NCBI RefSeq assembly: GCF_016595215.1
Contig: NZ_JAENHK010000008.1
Coordinates: 1 to 64,000, forward strand
Direction: 5' to 3'
Length of the DNA: 64,000 nucleotides
DNA from: Chryseobacterium paridis
GTDB lineage: Bacteria > Bacteroidota > Bacteroidia > Flavobacteriales > Weeksellaceae
The notes under the pieces are model-generated. The model was not told the origin of the DNA. It ran no database searches and worked only from the letters and a program-made list of their open reading frames with translations. Position numbers and translations under genes: made by a program. Within the stretch, counting starts at the first letter, position 1. Each line of letters starts with the position of its first letter. Below, piece after piece: positions 47,859 to 55,959 of this stretch.

Positions 47859-49280
47859 CTAATAAGTGAGTTTATCTGCTTTTTCTACTGCCTTTTTTAA
47901 AGCATTTAGCTTGTTGTTGACTTCCTGTAATTCACTTTCAGGATTGGATTTGGCTACCAGACCTGCGCCTGCCTGATAAAAAAGTGTATTATTCTTACTT
48001 AAAAAAGTTCTGATCATAATAGCCTGATTGCATGTTCCGTTAAGGCCTACCATACCAATACAACCACCATAATAGCCACGAGAGTCCTTTTCATACTGAT
48101 TGATCAATTGAAGGGCTTTGTGTTTTGGAGCTCCACTTAAAGTTCCCTGAGGAAAAGTGGTAGCAACTACTTCAAAAGGATTTGTATTTTCCGGTAACTC
48201 TGCAGTAACTTCACTTACCATATGAATCACGTGAGAAAAGAGTTGGATCTCTTTTAATTTTGTAACAGTAACATTTCTCCCCATTTTTCCCAAGTCATTT
48301 CTTGCTAAATCCACCAACATGGTATGTTCTGCATTTTCTTTGGGATCGTTTTTTAACTCTTCTATAGATTGAAGGTCGATATCAAAATTCCCCGTTCTTT
48401 TAAACGTTCCGGCAATAGGGTGGATGATCGCTTTATGATCTTTAATGATCAACTGACTCTCCGGGCTGGAACCGAATAATTTGTAATCTCCATAGTCGAA
48501 GAAGAATAAATAAGGAGATGGGTTGATATTTCTTAAAGCGCGGTACACATTGAATTCATCCCCTAAAAAGTTCTGTTCGAACCTTCTGCTTAATACCAAT
48601 TGGAAAACATCTCCACGCATACAATGTTTCTGCGCCGTTTTTACCAATCCTAAATATTCCTCATCTGTAATATTAGAAGTTTCCTCACCTGTTTTTTCAA
48701 AAGGATAAACAACCGAATTCTTATTTTTAATTAAATTCTCAAGCGTATAAAGTTCGGATTTAACTCCCTCAATTTGATTTTCAATAAAGTGCATCTCATC
48801 ATTGTAATGATTGATTGCGATTACGTATTGATATAATCTGTATCTGACCAAAGGAATTTCAACTTCTTCACTTTGTGCTTTAAAATTGACATTTTCAAAA
48901 AACTGAACAGCTTCAAAACTGGTATATCCAAATAGATTTTGTGCAGTTTCTTCAATAGGATCATTGGTTTTTTCACAATCGAAAACTGAAGAGAAATCAT
49001 GAAGAATATCCGTTATTTTATGATCAATAATGAATTGCTTTACCGGTTCAGAATTGGGAAACTTAATTTCAAATTCATTCAGGTTTTTCACCTCAATTCC
49101 TGCGATTGCATTCACCGCAATAAAAGAGAAGTTATTATCTATGTTTTTAGAATCTGAACTTTCCAAAAGGATTGTATCTCTGAATTTATCACGGATTTGC
49201 AGATAAATATTCATCGGAGTTTGAAGATCTCCTAATGTTTTTTTCGAAACAGTTTTTACTTTTATTTTTTTGTTAAACAT
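47859..49280 (-). CDS. trpE: anthranilate synthase component I
   Basis: The 473-residue enzyme converts chorismate to anthranilate with TrpG ammonia. The N-terminal part has ILLESSDSKN (residues 37-46), the LLES motif that binds tryptophan for feedback inhibition. The catalytic chorismate-binding part includes DVFQLVLSRRF, NPSPYLFFFDYGDYKLFGSSPE, IIHPIAGTFKRTG, FPQGTLSGAPKHKALQLI, GYYGGCIG and FYQAGAGLVAKSNPE. It heads the operon after a leader region with a Trp-rich peptide and a terminator. Confidence 0.96.
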   Translation of the reverse strand: MFNKKIKVKTVSKKTLGDLQTPMNIYLQIRDKFRDTILLESSDSKNIDNNFSFIAVNAIAGIEVKNLNEFEIKFPNSEPVKQFIIDHKITDILHDFSSVFDCEKTNDPIEETAQNLFGYTSFEAVQFFENVNFKAQSEEVEIPLVRYRLYQYVIAINHYNDEMHFIENQIEGVKSELYTLENLIKNKNSVVYPFEKTGEETSNITDEEYLGLVKTAQKHCMRGDVFQLVLSRRFEQNFLGDEFNVYRALRNINPSPYLFFFDYGDYKLFGSSPESQLIIKDHKAIIHPIAGTFKRTGNFDIDLQSIEELKNDPKENAEHTMLVDLARNDLGKMGRNVTVTKLKEIQLFSHVIHMVSEVTAELPENTNPFEVVATTFPQGTLSGAPKHKALQLINQYEKDSRGYYGGCIGMVGLNGTCNQAIMIRTFLSKNNTLFYQAGAGLVAKSNPESELQEVNNKLNALKKAVEKADKLTY

Positions 49281-49311
49281 TTGCTGTTTTATTTTGTTTT
49301 GATAGTAAATA

Positions 49312-49349
49312 ATAAAAAAAAGACTTCAACGGAATCCGTCAAAGTCTTT
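49312..49349 (-). terminator. trp attenuator terminator hairpin
   Basis: On the minus strand a 14-bp stem (49349-49336 with 49332-49319; arms AAAGACTTTGACGG and CCGTTGAAGTCTTT, two wobbles) with an ATT loop runs into a T-run (complement of 49318-49312). It lies about 44 nt after the leader peptide stop and about 32 nt before the trpE start, the position of an attenuator. A leader segment after the Trp codons, TCAAACTCTT, can pair with the left arm (AAGACTTTGA, 9 of 10 bases). Confidence 0.85.
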
Positions 49350-49392
49350 ATATTTTGTTTTATCTTATTTTGTTGTAAGAGTAGCTATACAT

Positions 49393-49470
49393 TTAGCAAC
49401 ATGATAATAACTTCAGACCCGACGAAGAGTTTGAAAGCCACCACCAAAAATTATTGCTCGTATTAAACAT
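49393..49470 (-). CDS. trpL: trp operon leader peptide with three tandem Trp codons
   Basis: A 26-codon minus-strand frame begins ATG at 49470 and ends TAA at 49393, encoding 25 residues. It opens MFNTSNNFWWWLSNSSS and ends GLKLLSCC. Three consecutive TGG codons (nt 49446-49438) in a 25-residue peptide cannot be chance before trpE. It is followed by an intrinsic terminator and then trpE. In the known mechanism, scarcity of charged tRNA-Trp stalls the ribosome on the Trp codons and changes RNA folding so the terminator does not form. The promoter -7 element ends only 4 nt before the ATG, so the mRNA may be leaderless or nearly so. Confidence 0.9.
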   Translation of the reverse strand: MFNTSNNFWWWLSNSSSGLKLLSCC

Positions 49471-49474
49471 GGGA

Positions 49475-49482
49475 CAAATGTA
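49475..49482 (-). promoter_or_regulatory. -7 promoter element of the trp operon
   Basis: On the minus strand TACATTTG matches TAnnTTTG exactly. It ends 4 nt before the trpL ATG. No clear -33 TTG is seen upstream in the A/T-rich stretch. Confidence 0.65.
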
Positions 49483-49544
49483 GAAAATTTTTTATTATAA
49501 AAACGATAAAAAATAAAAATTAAAAAAACTTAAGATAAAATTAA

Positions 49545-50189
49545 CTATTTCAATTGTTGTAATTCTTTCTTCAGTTCTTCTATTTTTAGTTGATAGTTTT
49601 TATCATCATATATCTGTACGTAATCCTCTAATGCTGAGATGTATTCTTTTATAAACTCTTTATTGGTTGGGTCTGCTTCATATTTAATTTTTGCACTATT
49701 TACAGGAGCCTGTTTTTCATATTGTCGCAACCTTTTACCTTCTTCAGATTCATTGTAAAGAATAACGATATTCTTTTCATATCCTGGAATGTATTTTACC
49801 GGAAAAGATTGATTGACATTAGGAATTCGTATGGCATTTTCAATAGGGTATATCGCTGCAGAGGTTGTTGAGAAATAAGTTGAGACATATTTGCCATCCT
49901 GCTTCTTTACAATAGCTTCGTAATCGTGAATATATTGTTCATTTAAAGTAGAGTTTGTTTCAACATCTGATGTAATAATTGCTGTACTTTCAATGCCGTA
50001 CCTATTGAGAAACCATGCATTTAGAAATTGTCCGGTAACTCCATTAGCAATTGCCAGAGGAATAATAGGAAGAAGTAGCCACCATTTTTTTGTAAGAAAT
50101 GAAAGCAAACAGAAAAATACAAGGAGAAGTATCACAGTATAAAAACCGTGATGACTCGTGAAAAATAGTATTTTAGAAATGGATATCAT
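49545..50189 (-). CDS. membrane protein of unknown function
   Basis: The 214-residue protein begins with two membrane segments (about residues 16-34 and 37-55; ILLLVFFCLLSFLTKKWWLL is the first). A soluble part then has TAIITSDVETNSTLNEQYIHDYEAI and ISYSxxFPVKYIPGYEKNIVIL-like strands. It ends in a helix-rich Lys/Glu tail (KIEELKKELQQL) that may be coiled. The middle resembles DUF3592-type domains (short strands with YIPGYEKN), but this is not certain. It has no obvious partner and lies upstream of the trp leader on the same strand. Confidence 0.7.
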   Translation of the reverse strand: MISISKILFFTSHHGFYTVILLLVFFCLLSFLTKKWWLLLPIIPLAIANGVTGQFLNAWFLNRYGIESTAIITSDVETNSTLNEQYIHDYEAIVKKQDGKYVSTYFSTTSAAIYPIENAIRIPNVNQSFPVKYIPGYEKNIVILYNESEEGKRLRQYEKQAPVNSAKIKYEADPTNKEFIKEYISALEDYVQIYDDKNYQLKIEELKKELQQLK

Positions 50190-50328
50190 GTTTTAAAATT
50201 AAAATTTTTATTTAAATGAAAGATGATTTAATGATAATATTCCAGAGAGATTATTATTAAAAGGGATATTTATCATCACTTTAAAAATATATTTTTTATA
50301 CTTTTGCTTAAATTTTATAGAAAAAATA

Positions 50329-50547
50329 ATGAAAAAAGTATTAGCACTTGCATTTATCGGAGGTTTATTAGTTGTAAACTGCAAAAAGAAACCAGATCAT
50401 TCACTACAAGATAGCAACACAATGCTTGAAGAGCCTGAAGCAACTACTGTTGTTGATTCTACTAAAGCTAAACCTGCTACGGCTGCTGCACCTGTTGCTG
50501 CAACACCAGCACCAGCTGCTAAAACCGACTCTACGGCGAAAAAATAA
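50329..50547 (+). CDS. small lipoprotein with an Ala/Pro/Thr-rich tail
   Basis: The 72-residue protein has a lipobox (LVVNC, Cys18), then CKKKPDHSLQDSN and a low-complexity tail rich in Ala, Pro, Thr and Lys (for example TAAAPVAATPAPAAK). This is a tethered disordered tail; there is no domain. Its stop overlaps the start of the cytochrome c lipoprotein gene by one base, so the two are co-translated and may act together at the periplasmic membrane face. Confidence 0.75.
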   Translation: MKKVLALAFIGGLLVVNCKKKPDHSLQDSNTMLEEPEATTVVDSTKAKPATAAAPVAATPAPAAKTDSTAKK

Positions 50548-50921
50548 TGAAGAAATTATTTTTGACAGGATGTGTAGGATTTTTAATTCTTTCCTGTTCC
50601 AAAAAAGAAAATACACCTGTTGATGCCACACCTTCAGAGACCGCTGTTGTTTCTGAACCTGCTAAAACTAATCTTTCGGGAGATCAAATTATCGAAACGC
50701 TAGATTGTACTGGGTGTCATACGGTTAATGAGAGAATGATAGGACCTTCATATCAGGAAATAGCAAATAAATATTCAGAAAAAGATATTGAAATACTGGC
50801 TTCCAAAATTATTGAAGGCGGAAGCGGGGTTTGGGGAAGTGTTCCTATGCAGCCCCATCCTCAGGTATCTAAAGAAGATGCAAAAAAAATGGTAGAATAT
50901 ATCTTAAGTCAGAAGAAATAA
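50547..50921 (+). CDS. c-type cytochrome lipoprotein
   Basis: The 124-residue protein has a lipobox (LILSC, Cys17), a Pro/Thr-rich linker to about residue 42, and one cytochrome c domain. CTGCH (Cys54, Cys57, His58) binds heme, and Met101 in VPMQPHPQ is the likely second ligand. PSYQEIANKYS and AKKMVEYILSQ are class I cytochrome c features. Tethered to the membrane on the periplasmic side, it may carry electrons to an oxidase. The TAATG overlap with the preceding small lipoprotein gene suggests one unit. rlmF starts 3 nt after its stop. Confidence 0.88.
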   Translation: MKKLFLTGCVGFLILSCSKKENTPVDATPSETAVVSEPAKTNLSGDQIIETLDCTGCHTVNERMIGPSYQEIANKYSEKDIEILASKIIEGGSGVWGSVPMQPHPQVSKEDAKKMVEYILSQKK

Positions 50922-50924
50922 AAT

Positions 50925-51851
50925 ATGTCTACTGAAAAATCCAGTCTGCACACAAGAAATCTGCATCGCAATCCTTATGATTTTGATCAGCTTATTTCCT
51001 GTGTGCCAGAACTGAAACAGTATGTCTTTGTTAATGCTTATCAATCAGTAACCATTAATTTCAGTATTCCTAAAGCGGTCAAGCTACTTAATAAAGCGCT
51101 GTTATTACATTTTTATAATATTAAGGATTGGGATATTCCAGAGACGAATTTATGCCCTCCAATTCCTGGCCGTGCTGACTACGTACATTATATTGCTGAT
51201 TTATTAGCTGACCAACTAAATGATATTCCCACAGGAATTGCTGTAAAAGGTGTAGATATTGGAGTAGGAGCGAATCTTGTGTACCCTCTAATTGCTCATA
51301 GATCTTATGGCTGGAAGATGTTGGGAACCGATATCAATAAAGCTTCTTTAGAAAATGCACAGCGGATTTTAGATCAGAACCCGGATTTATCAACCGTTAT
51401 TCAATTAAAGCAACAACCTGATTCCACTCATATATTTAAAAATATCATTGATAATGGCGATAGATTTACATTTTCTATGTGTAATCCGCCCTTTCATGAT
51501 TCTGAAGAATCTGCGTTAAAAGGAAACATCAGGAAAACGAAAAATCTCAATAAATCAAAGGTTCAAAAGCCTTTACTTAATTTTGGTGGGCAACAGTCAG
51601 AATTATGGTGTGAGGGAGGAGAGTTGGCTTTTATCACAAAGATGATCAATGAAAGTATATCCTATTCATCCCAAATTCTATGGTTTACATGCCTGGTTTC
51701 CAAAAAAGATAATTTACATAAGCTTACCACGCTTTTACAAAAAGTGAAAGCAATAGACGTAAAAATCATTGATATGGCTCAAGGTCAAAAGATAAGCAGG
51801 ATGTTGGCCTGGACATTTATTCCTCAGCAAGATCGTAAAGCCTGGTTTTAA
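50925..51851 (+). CDS. rlmF: 23S rRNA (adenine(1618)-N6)-methyltransferase
   Basis: The 308-residue enzyme methylates A1618 of 23S rRNA. LHTRNLHRNPYDFDQL is the typical N-terminal part, VNAYQSVTINFSIPKAVKLL follows, and LCPPIPGRADYVHYIADL is diagnostic of RlmF. VDIGVGANLVYPLIA is the SAM-binding motif I, and SMCNPPFHDS is the N-P-P-F catalytic motif for N6-adenine. The C-terminal part (WLAWTFIP-like) completes the family length. It is 3 nt after the cytochrome gene. Confidence 0.94.
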   Translation: MSTEKSSLHTRNLHRNPYDFDQLISCVPELKQYVFVNAYQSVTINFSIPKAVKLLNKALLLHFYNIKDWDIPETNLCPPIPGRADYVHYIADLLADQLNDIPTGIAVKGVDIGVGANLVYPLIAHRSYGWKMLGTDINKASLENAQRILDQNPDLSTVIQLKQQPDSTHIFKNIIDNGDRFTFSMCNPPFHDSEESALKGNIRKTKNLNKSKVQKPLLNFGGQQSELWCEGGELAFITKMINESISYSSQILWFTCLVSKKDNLHKLTTLLQKVKAIDVKIIDMAQGQKISRMLAWTFIPQQDRKAWF

Positions 51852-52326
51852 ATTTTAAACGAGAATCTGTTTAATTTGCCCTATACTTATGAAGGCGAAA
51901 TCGCTGATTTGAAAAAATGTTAATTTGCAAAACTGAAAATTCATTGAATCGGTATCATTTTCGAAGAAAAATATCTTGCATTCTAACCTTGTTATTGAAA
52001 ATTTTTTAGATTCTTTACTTTTAACTACAATAATATTGCCTTGTCATTTCGAACGTAGTGAGAAATCTCTTAATTGTCTTAACAACTTAATCAACCCTTA
52101 ACAGTTTAGAAAAATAAGTCTGTCAAAACAGTCATTTAATAACTTCCAGCATCCAGTTTCTTTCCCTCCCAGCCTAAGTGCTCTATATTTACATTCTTCT
52201 CTTCTAAGCTCTATTTGAATTAAGTTTTAGAATCGACTTGATGTGAAATAAATTATATTTCTAAGAAAACACATTGATGATGAATTCAAAAATGCCTAAA
52301 TTTGTACGCTTTTAGAAAAATAAGAA
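51852..52326. repeat. intergenic region with repeats before lysS
   Basis: About 475 nt with no gene. GAAGGCGAAATCGCTGATTT and TTAATTTGCAAAACTGAAAA (51890-51945) resemble the GCAAAA/GCGATTT type seen at 18.9 and 31.2 kb. GTCATTTCGAACGTAGTGAG...AAATCT (52043-52070) is a half copy of the palindromic family. TAAATTTG at 52297-52304 is the lysS -7 element. The middle has nothing recognisable. Confidence 0.6.
52297..52304 (+). promoter_or_regulatory. -7 promoter element of lysS
   Basis: TAAATTTG matches TAnnTTTG and lies 22 nt before the lysS ATG. Confidence 0.55.
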
Positions 52327-54024
52327 ATGCAATTATCAGAACAAGAAATCATTAGAAGAGAAAAGCTTAATAAGCTTGTTGAAATGGGAATCAATGCGTT
52401 CCCGGCAGATGAATACAAAATTACAGATACAACAGAATCTATAAAACAGGATTTTTCTGAAAGTAAACAGGTGAAGATTGCTGGTAGATTAATGTCCCGA
52501 AGAATTCAAGGGAAGGCTTCTTTTGCTGAATTGCAAGATTCTACAGGTAAAATTCAGGTGTATTTCAACAGAGACGAAATCTGTACCGGAGAAGATAAAA
52601 CGTTATATAACGAAGTATACAAACATCTTTTAGATATCGGAGATATCATCGGTATCGAAGGAGAGTTATTTACCACACAGGTAGGGGAGAAAACGGTATT
52701 AGTGAAAAACTTTACCCTTCTTACCAAAGCGCTACGCCCTCTTCCACAGGCTAAAACAGATGAGAACGGAGTGATACACGACGGATTTAATGATCCTGAA
52801 TTAAGATACAGACAGCGTTATGTCGATTTAACGGTAAACCCACATATTAAAGAAATTTTTGTGAAGAGAACAAAATTGTTCAATGCCATGAGAACATTCT
52901 TTAATGATGCCGGATATTTTGAAGTAGAAACCCCGATTCTTCAGTCAATTCCTGGAGGAGCTGCTGCAAAGCCGTTTATTACGCATCATAATGCTTTAGA
53001 TATTCCATTATATTTAAGAATTGCAAATGAGCTTTATCTTAAAAGATTGATCGTTGGTGGATTTGATGGAGTTTACGAGTTTTCCAAAAACTTCAGAAAT
53101 GAAGGGATGGACAGAACGCACAATCCTGAATTTACGGCAATGGAGATCTATGTAGCTTACAAAGACTACAATTGGATGATGGATTTCACAGAAAAACTAT
53201 TGGAATTCTGTGCAACGAAAGTGAATGGAAATGCTGAATCTACTTTTGGAGAGCATAAAATTAACTGGAAAGCACCTTACCCAAGAGTTTCTATGACTGA
53301 AGCGATCCTAAAATATACAGGTTTCAATATTACAGGTAAAACTGAACAGGAATTGTTTGATTTTGCTAAATCTATTGGAATTGATGTTAATGAAACGATG
53401 GGTAAAGGAAAATTGATTGATGAAATATTTGGTGAGAAATGTGAAGGAAACTTTATTCAGCCAACTTTCATTACCGATTATCCAATTGAAATGTCTCCAC
53501 TGACAAAAAAACACAGAAGCAAAGAAGGTTTAACAGAACGTTTTGAGCTAATGGTTTGTGGAAAAGAGATTGCTAATGCTTATTCTGAGTTAAATGATCC
53601 AATTGATCAGAGAGAGCGCTTCGAAGCACAAATGACCCTTTCTGAAAGAGGAGATGATGAGGCAATGTTTATCGATCAGGATTTCTTAAGAGCCTTGGAA
53701 TATGGTATGCCACCAACTTCAGGACTAGGAATCGGTATGGACAGATTGATCATGTTCTTAACTGATAATGCATCTATCCAGGAAGTACTATTCTTCCCTC
53801 AGATGAGACCTGAAAAAGCAGTTCCTCAAATCGAGTTAGGAGAAGATGAAAAAGTAATTCTTGAGATTTTGAATTCTCAGGAAGAGCCATTCTCATTAGC
53901 TGAAGTGAAAGAAAGAAGTCAGTTATCCGGAAAAAAATGGGATAAGGCTTCTAAGACTTTAACTAAAAATAATCTGGTTAAAGTTGAAAAAATTGATGAG
54001 AACGTTTTGATGAAATTGGTTTAA
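52327..54024 (+). CDS. lysS: lysine--tRNA ligase, class II
   Basis: The 565-residue enzyme charges tRNA-Lys. An N-terminal OB-fold anticodon domain (VKIAGRLMSRRIQGKASFAEL near 48-68) precedes the class II core: motif 1 FFNDAGYFEVETPILQ, motif 2 FRNEGMDRTHNPEFTAMEIY, and motif 3 GLGIGMDRLIMFLTD near residue 475. LRIANELYLKRLIVGGFDGVYE is typical LysS. A C-terminal extension of about 70 residues (EKVILEILNSQEEPFSLAEV) beyond the bacterial core is shared by many Bacteroidota LysS. It has its own promoter and a terminator. Confidence 0.97.
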   Translation: MQLSEQEIIRREKLNKLVEMGINAFPADEYKITDTTESIKQDFSESKQVKIAGRLMSRRIQGKASFAELQDSTGKIQVYFNRDEICTGEDKTLYNEVYKHLLDIGDIIGIEGELFTTQVGEKTVLVKNFTLLTKALRPLPQAKTDENGVIHDGFNDPELRYRQRYVDLTVNPHIKEIFVKRTKLFNAMRTFFNDAGYFEVETPILQSIPGGAAAKPFITHHNALDIPLYLRIANELYLKRLIVGGFDGVYEFSKNFRNEGMDRTHNPEFTAMEIYVAYKDYNWMMDFTEKLLEFCATKVNGNAESTFGEHKINWKAPYPRVSMTEAILKYTGFNITGKTEQELFDFAKSIGIDVNETMGKGKLIDEIFGEKCEGNFIQPTFITDYPIEMSPLTKKHRSKEGLTERFELMVCGKEIANAYSELNDPIDQRERFEAQMTLSERGDDEAMFIDQDFLRALEYGMPPTSGLGIGMDRLIMFLTDNASIQEVLFFPQMRPEKAVPQIELGEDEKVILEILNSQEEPFSLAEVKERSQLSGKKWDKASKTLTKNNLVKVEKIDENVLMKLV

Positions 54025-54049
54025 AAATTTCACAATAACACATAAATTA

Positions 54050-54078
54050 AATCCTGAAATATCTTCAGGATTTTTTTT
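54050..54078 (+). terminator. intrinsic terminator of lysS
   Basis: AATCCTGAA / TTCAGGATT with an ATATC loop, then TTTTTT. Confidence 0.85.
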
Positions 54079-54128
54079 GCTACAAACTATAAATTGACAT
54101 TTTCCGTTCTTTAGAAAACTCAATTTCG

Positions 54129-54950
54129 ATGAAAATTTTCGTTTTATTTTTTCTGTTCCAATGCATTGTTATTCAATCACAAATGATTGAATCAGTTTAT
54201 TTTGCACATGATAGGTACAAACTTGATAAACAATCCGAAAAGAAATTAGATAGTTTAGCTCAATTAAAAGGTAATTTAAGATTCAGGATTTTTGGAAACT
54301 GTGACTCAATAGGAAGTATGCATTATAATAAAGTATTGTCTGAAAACAGAGCAAATGTGGTTAACAGGTATTTACAGACAAGAATTAAAAGTAATATTAC
54401 TCTTGAAAACGTTGTTGGTTTGGGTGAGGAAAAGCAAATCAATGATAACAGCTCAGAAGAATTACGGGGGAAAAACAGGAGAGTAGATATTTTTATCGAT
54501 AGAGAATGGGCTAAAGGTGAAAAAATTTCAGGAAAAACTCCTCCAAGCTTTGTAGATGTGAGTGTTTCTGAGATGAAGATTCAAAATACATATTCACTTC
54601 CTAATGTTAATTTTATTGGTGGTCGTCATGTCTGGCTTCCCGGAGGTAATGAAACTATCGTTAAGTTGCTTAAAATATTGAGAGATAATCCAACCATGCA
54701 GGTTGAGTTGCAAGGACATATCTGCTGTGATTATGATAATTTTGATGGTGAAGATCTTGATTTGGGTACTTTTAATCTTTCACATACGAGAGCTAATTCC
54801 ATAAAGGAGTTTCTCCAAATGCAAGGAATAGACTCCAGCCGTATAAAAGCAAGCGGGCAGGGACATCTTAATCCGGTTGCTTATCCCGAACAAACAGATG
54901 CGGACCGGATCAAGAATAGGAGAGTTGAAATTGTTTTGCTTAAAAAATAA
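54129..54950 (+). CDS. exported protein with two tandem OmpA-like domains
   Basis: The 273-residue protein has a signal peptide (MKIFVLFFLFQCIVIQSQ) and appears to contain two OmpA C-terminal-like domains. The first, about residues 22-140, has VYFAHDRYKLDKQSEKKLDS, LSENRANVVNRYLQ and GKNRRVDIFID. The second, about 165-273, has ETIVKLLKILRDNPTMQVEL, LQGHICCDYDNFDGED, LSHTRANSIKEFLQMQGID and IKNRRVEIVLL. Each has the NRRV(D/E)I end that binds peptidoglycan. There is no beta barrel, so it is probably a periplasmic anchor. The doublet is unusual. It converges on cydB. Confidence 0.82.
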   Translation: MKIFVLFFLFQCIVIQSQMIESVYFAHDRYKLDKQSEKKLDSLAQLKGNLRFRIFGNCDSIGSMHYNKVLSENRANVVNRYLQTRIKSNITLENVVGLGEEKQINDNSSEELRGKNRRVDIFIDREWAKGEKISGKTPPSFVDVSVSEMKIQNTYSLPNVNFIGGRHVWLPGGNETIVKLLKILRDNPTMQVELQGHICCDYDNFDGEDLDLGTFNLSHTRANSIKEFLQMQGIDSSRIKASGQGHLNPVAYPEQTDADRIKNRRVEIVLLKK

Positions 54951-54954
54951 TCTT

Positions 54955-55959
54955 TTACTTTCTTAGTTTACTAAATGAGGCCATCAGATAAAATAAAAAC
55001 GGCAGTATAAACAAAGACCCTAACATCAGTGCCCATCCTAAAGCCGAAATTGTTTTCGGAGCAGCCACATGTTCCAATAATGAAAGATGTTGACCGTTTC
55101 CTAATAAAATTATATTAGGATTATGCTGATAGGTTGCCGCTACTAAAATCATAATAACCTGGAATCCAGCTAATGCCCTTACAGGTAATAATTTTCGCTG
55201 TTTCATGGCACGGAAAATTAATAATAAAGCAATGGTAGCAAAAGCAATAGCCATAATCCCCAGTGGTTTTGAGAACACCCATTTTACTAAAGGAATTCCC
55301 GAAAGATAAGCTGAAAGGAAAACCAATGCACCTGTAATGACCACAAAGAGCATTGTTTGCTTTGATTTTCTGATCATTAAATTTAATTCCAATCTATCCG
55401 TTGTTTCTCTTAATGAAAATATAGAAGCGAGATAGGCACAAAGAGATACCGTAAATAATCCTACAGCAACTCCAAACCAGTTCAGCCAACTAAAAACATA
55501 CAGGTCTAAAAAGGTAGTTGCATCAGGGTTTATAGATTGGGAAACCGTGGCCGCAGCTATTAATCCTAAGAAAAAAGGTGTCAGAAGACTTGCATAATAG
55601 AAAATATGAGTATATAAAAACTGCCAGTCATCCTTTACGGCATCGTAATGTCTGAATGTAAAAGCTGTACCTCTTGCAATAATTCCTACGAGCATCAATA
55701 CTAAAGGAATATGAAGATAGGTGGACATTGTGGTGTAAATTTCAGGGAACCCCACAAATAAGATAACAATTGCAATAATGAGCCACATATGATTTGCCTC
55801 CCAAACAGGAGCGATTGATTCATACATGATTTCTTTTGTTTTATGGCGGGATTTTTTATTGGTGAACATTTCAACAATTCCGGCACCGAAATCTGCTCCT
55901 CCTAAGATAACATACAGGCAAATTGACAGCCATAGAAAACCTATAACAACATAGATCAT
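54955..55959 (-). CDS. cydB: cytochrome bd ubiquinol oxidase subunit II
   Basis: The 334-residue membrane subunit has about eight spans and starts MIYVVIGFLWLSICLYVILG, then GGADFGAGIVEMFTNKKS and APVWEANHMWLIIAIVILFVGFP, both typical of CydB. It works with CydA as a quinol oxidase with high oxygen affinity. Its start overlaps the cydA stop by 4 nt. No CydX-sized gene was found after it. Confidence 0.95.
   Translation of the reverse strand: MIYVVIGFLWLSICLYVILGGADFGAGIVEMFTNKKSRHKTKEIMYESIAPVWEANHMWLIIAIVILFVGFPEIYTTMSTYLHIPLVLMLVGIIARGTAFTFRHYDAVKDDWQFLYTHIFYYASLLTPFFLGLIAAATVSQSINPDATTFLDLYVFSWLNWFGVAVGLFTVSLCAYLASIFSLRETTDRLELNLMIRKSKQTMLFVVITGALVFLSAYLSGIPLVKWVFSKPLGIMAIAFATIALLLIFRAMKQRKLLPVRALAGFQVIMILVAATYQHNPNIILLGNGQHLSLLEHVAAPKTISALGWALMLGSLFILPFLFYLMASFSKLRK

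Noticed and set aside
49281..49466. Plus-strand 61-codon frame over the trp leader
   Set aside because: It runs antisense through the attenuator hairpin and the Trp-rich leader peptide, which explain the region better.
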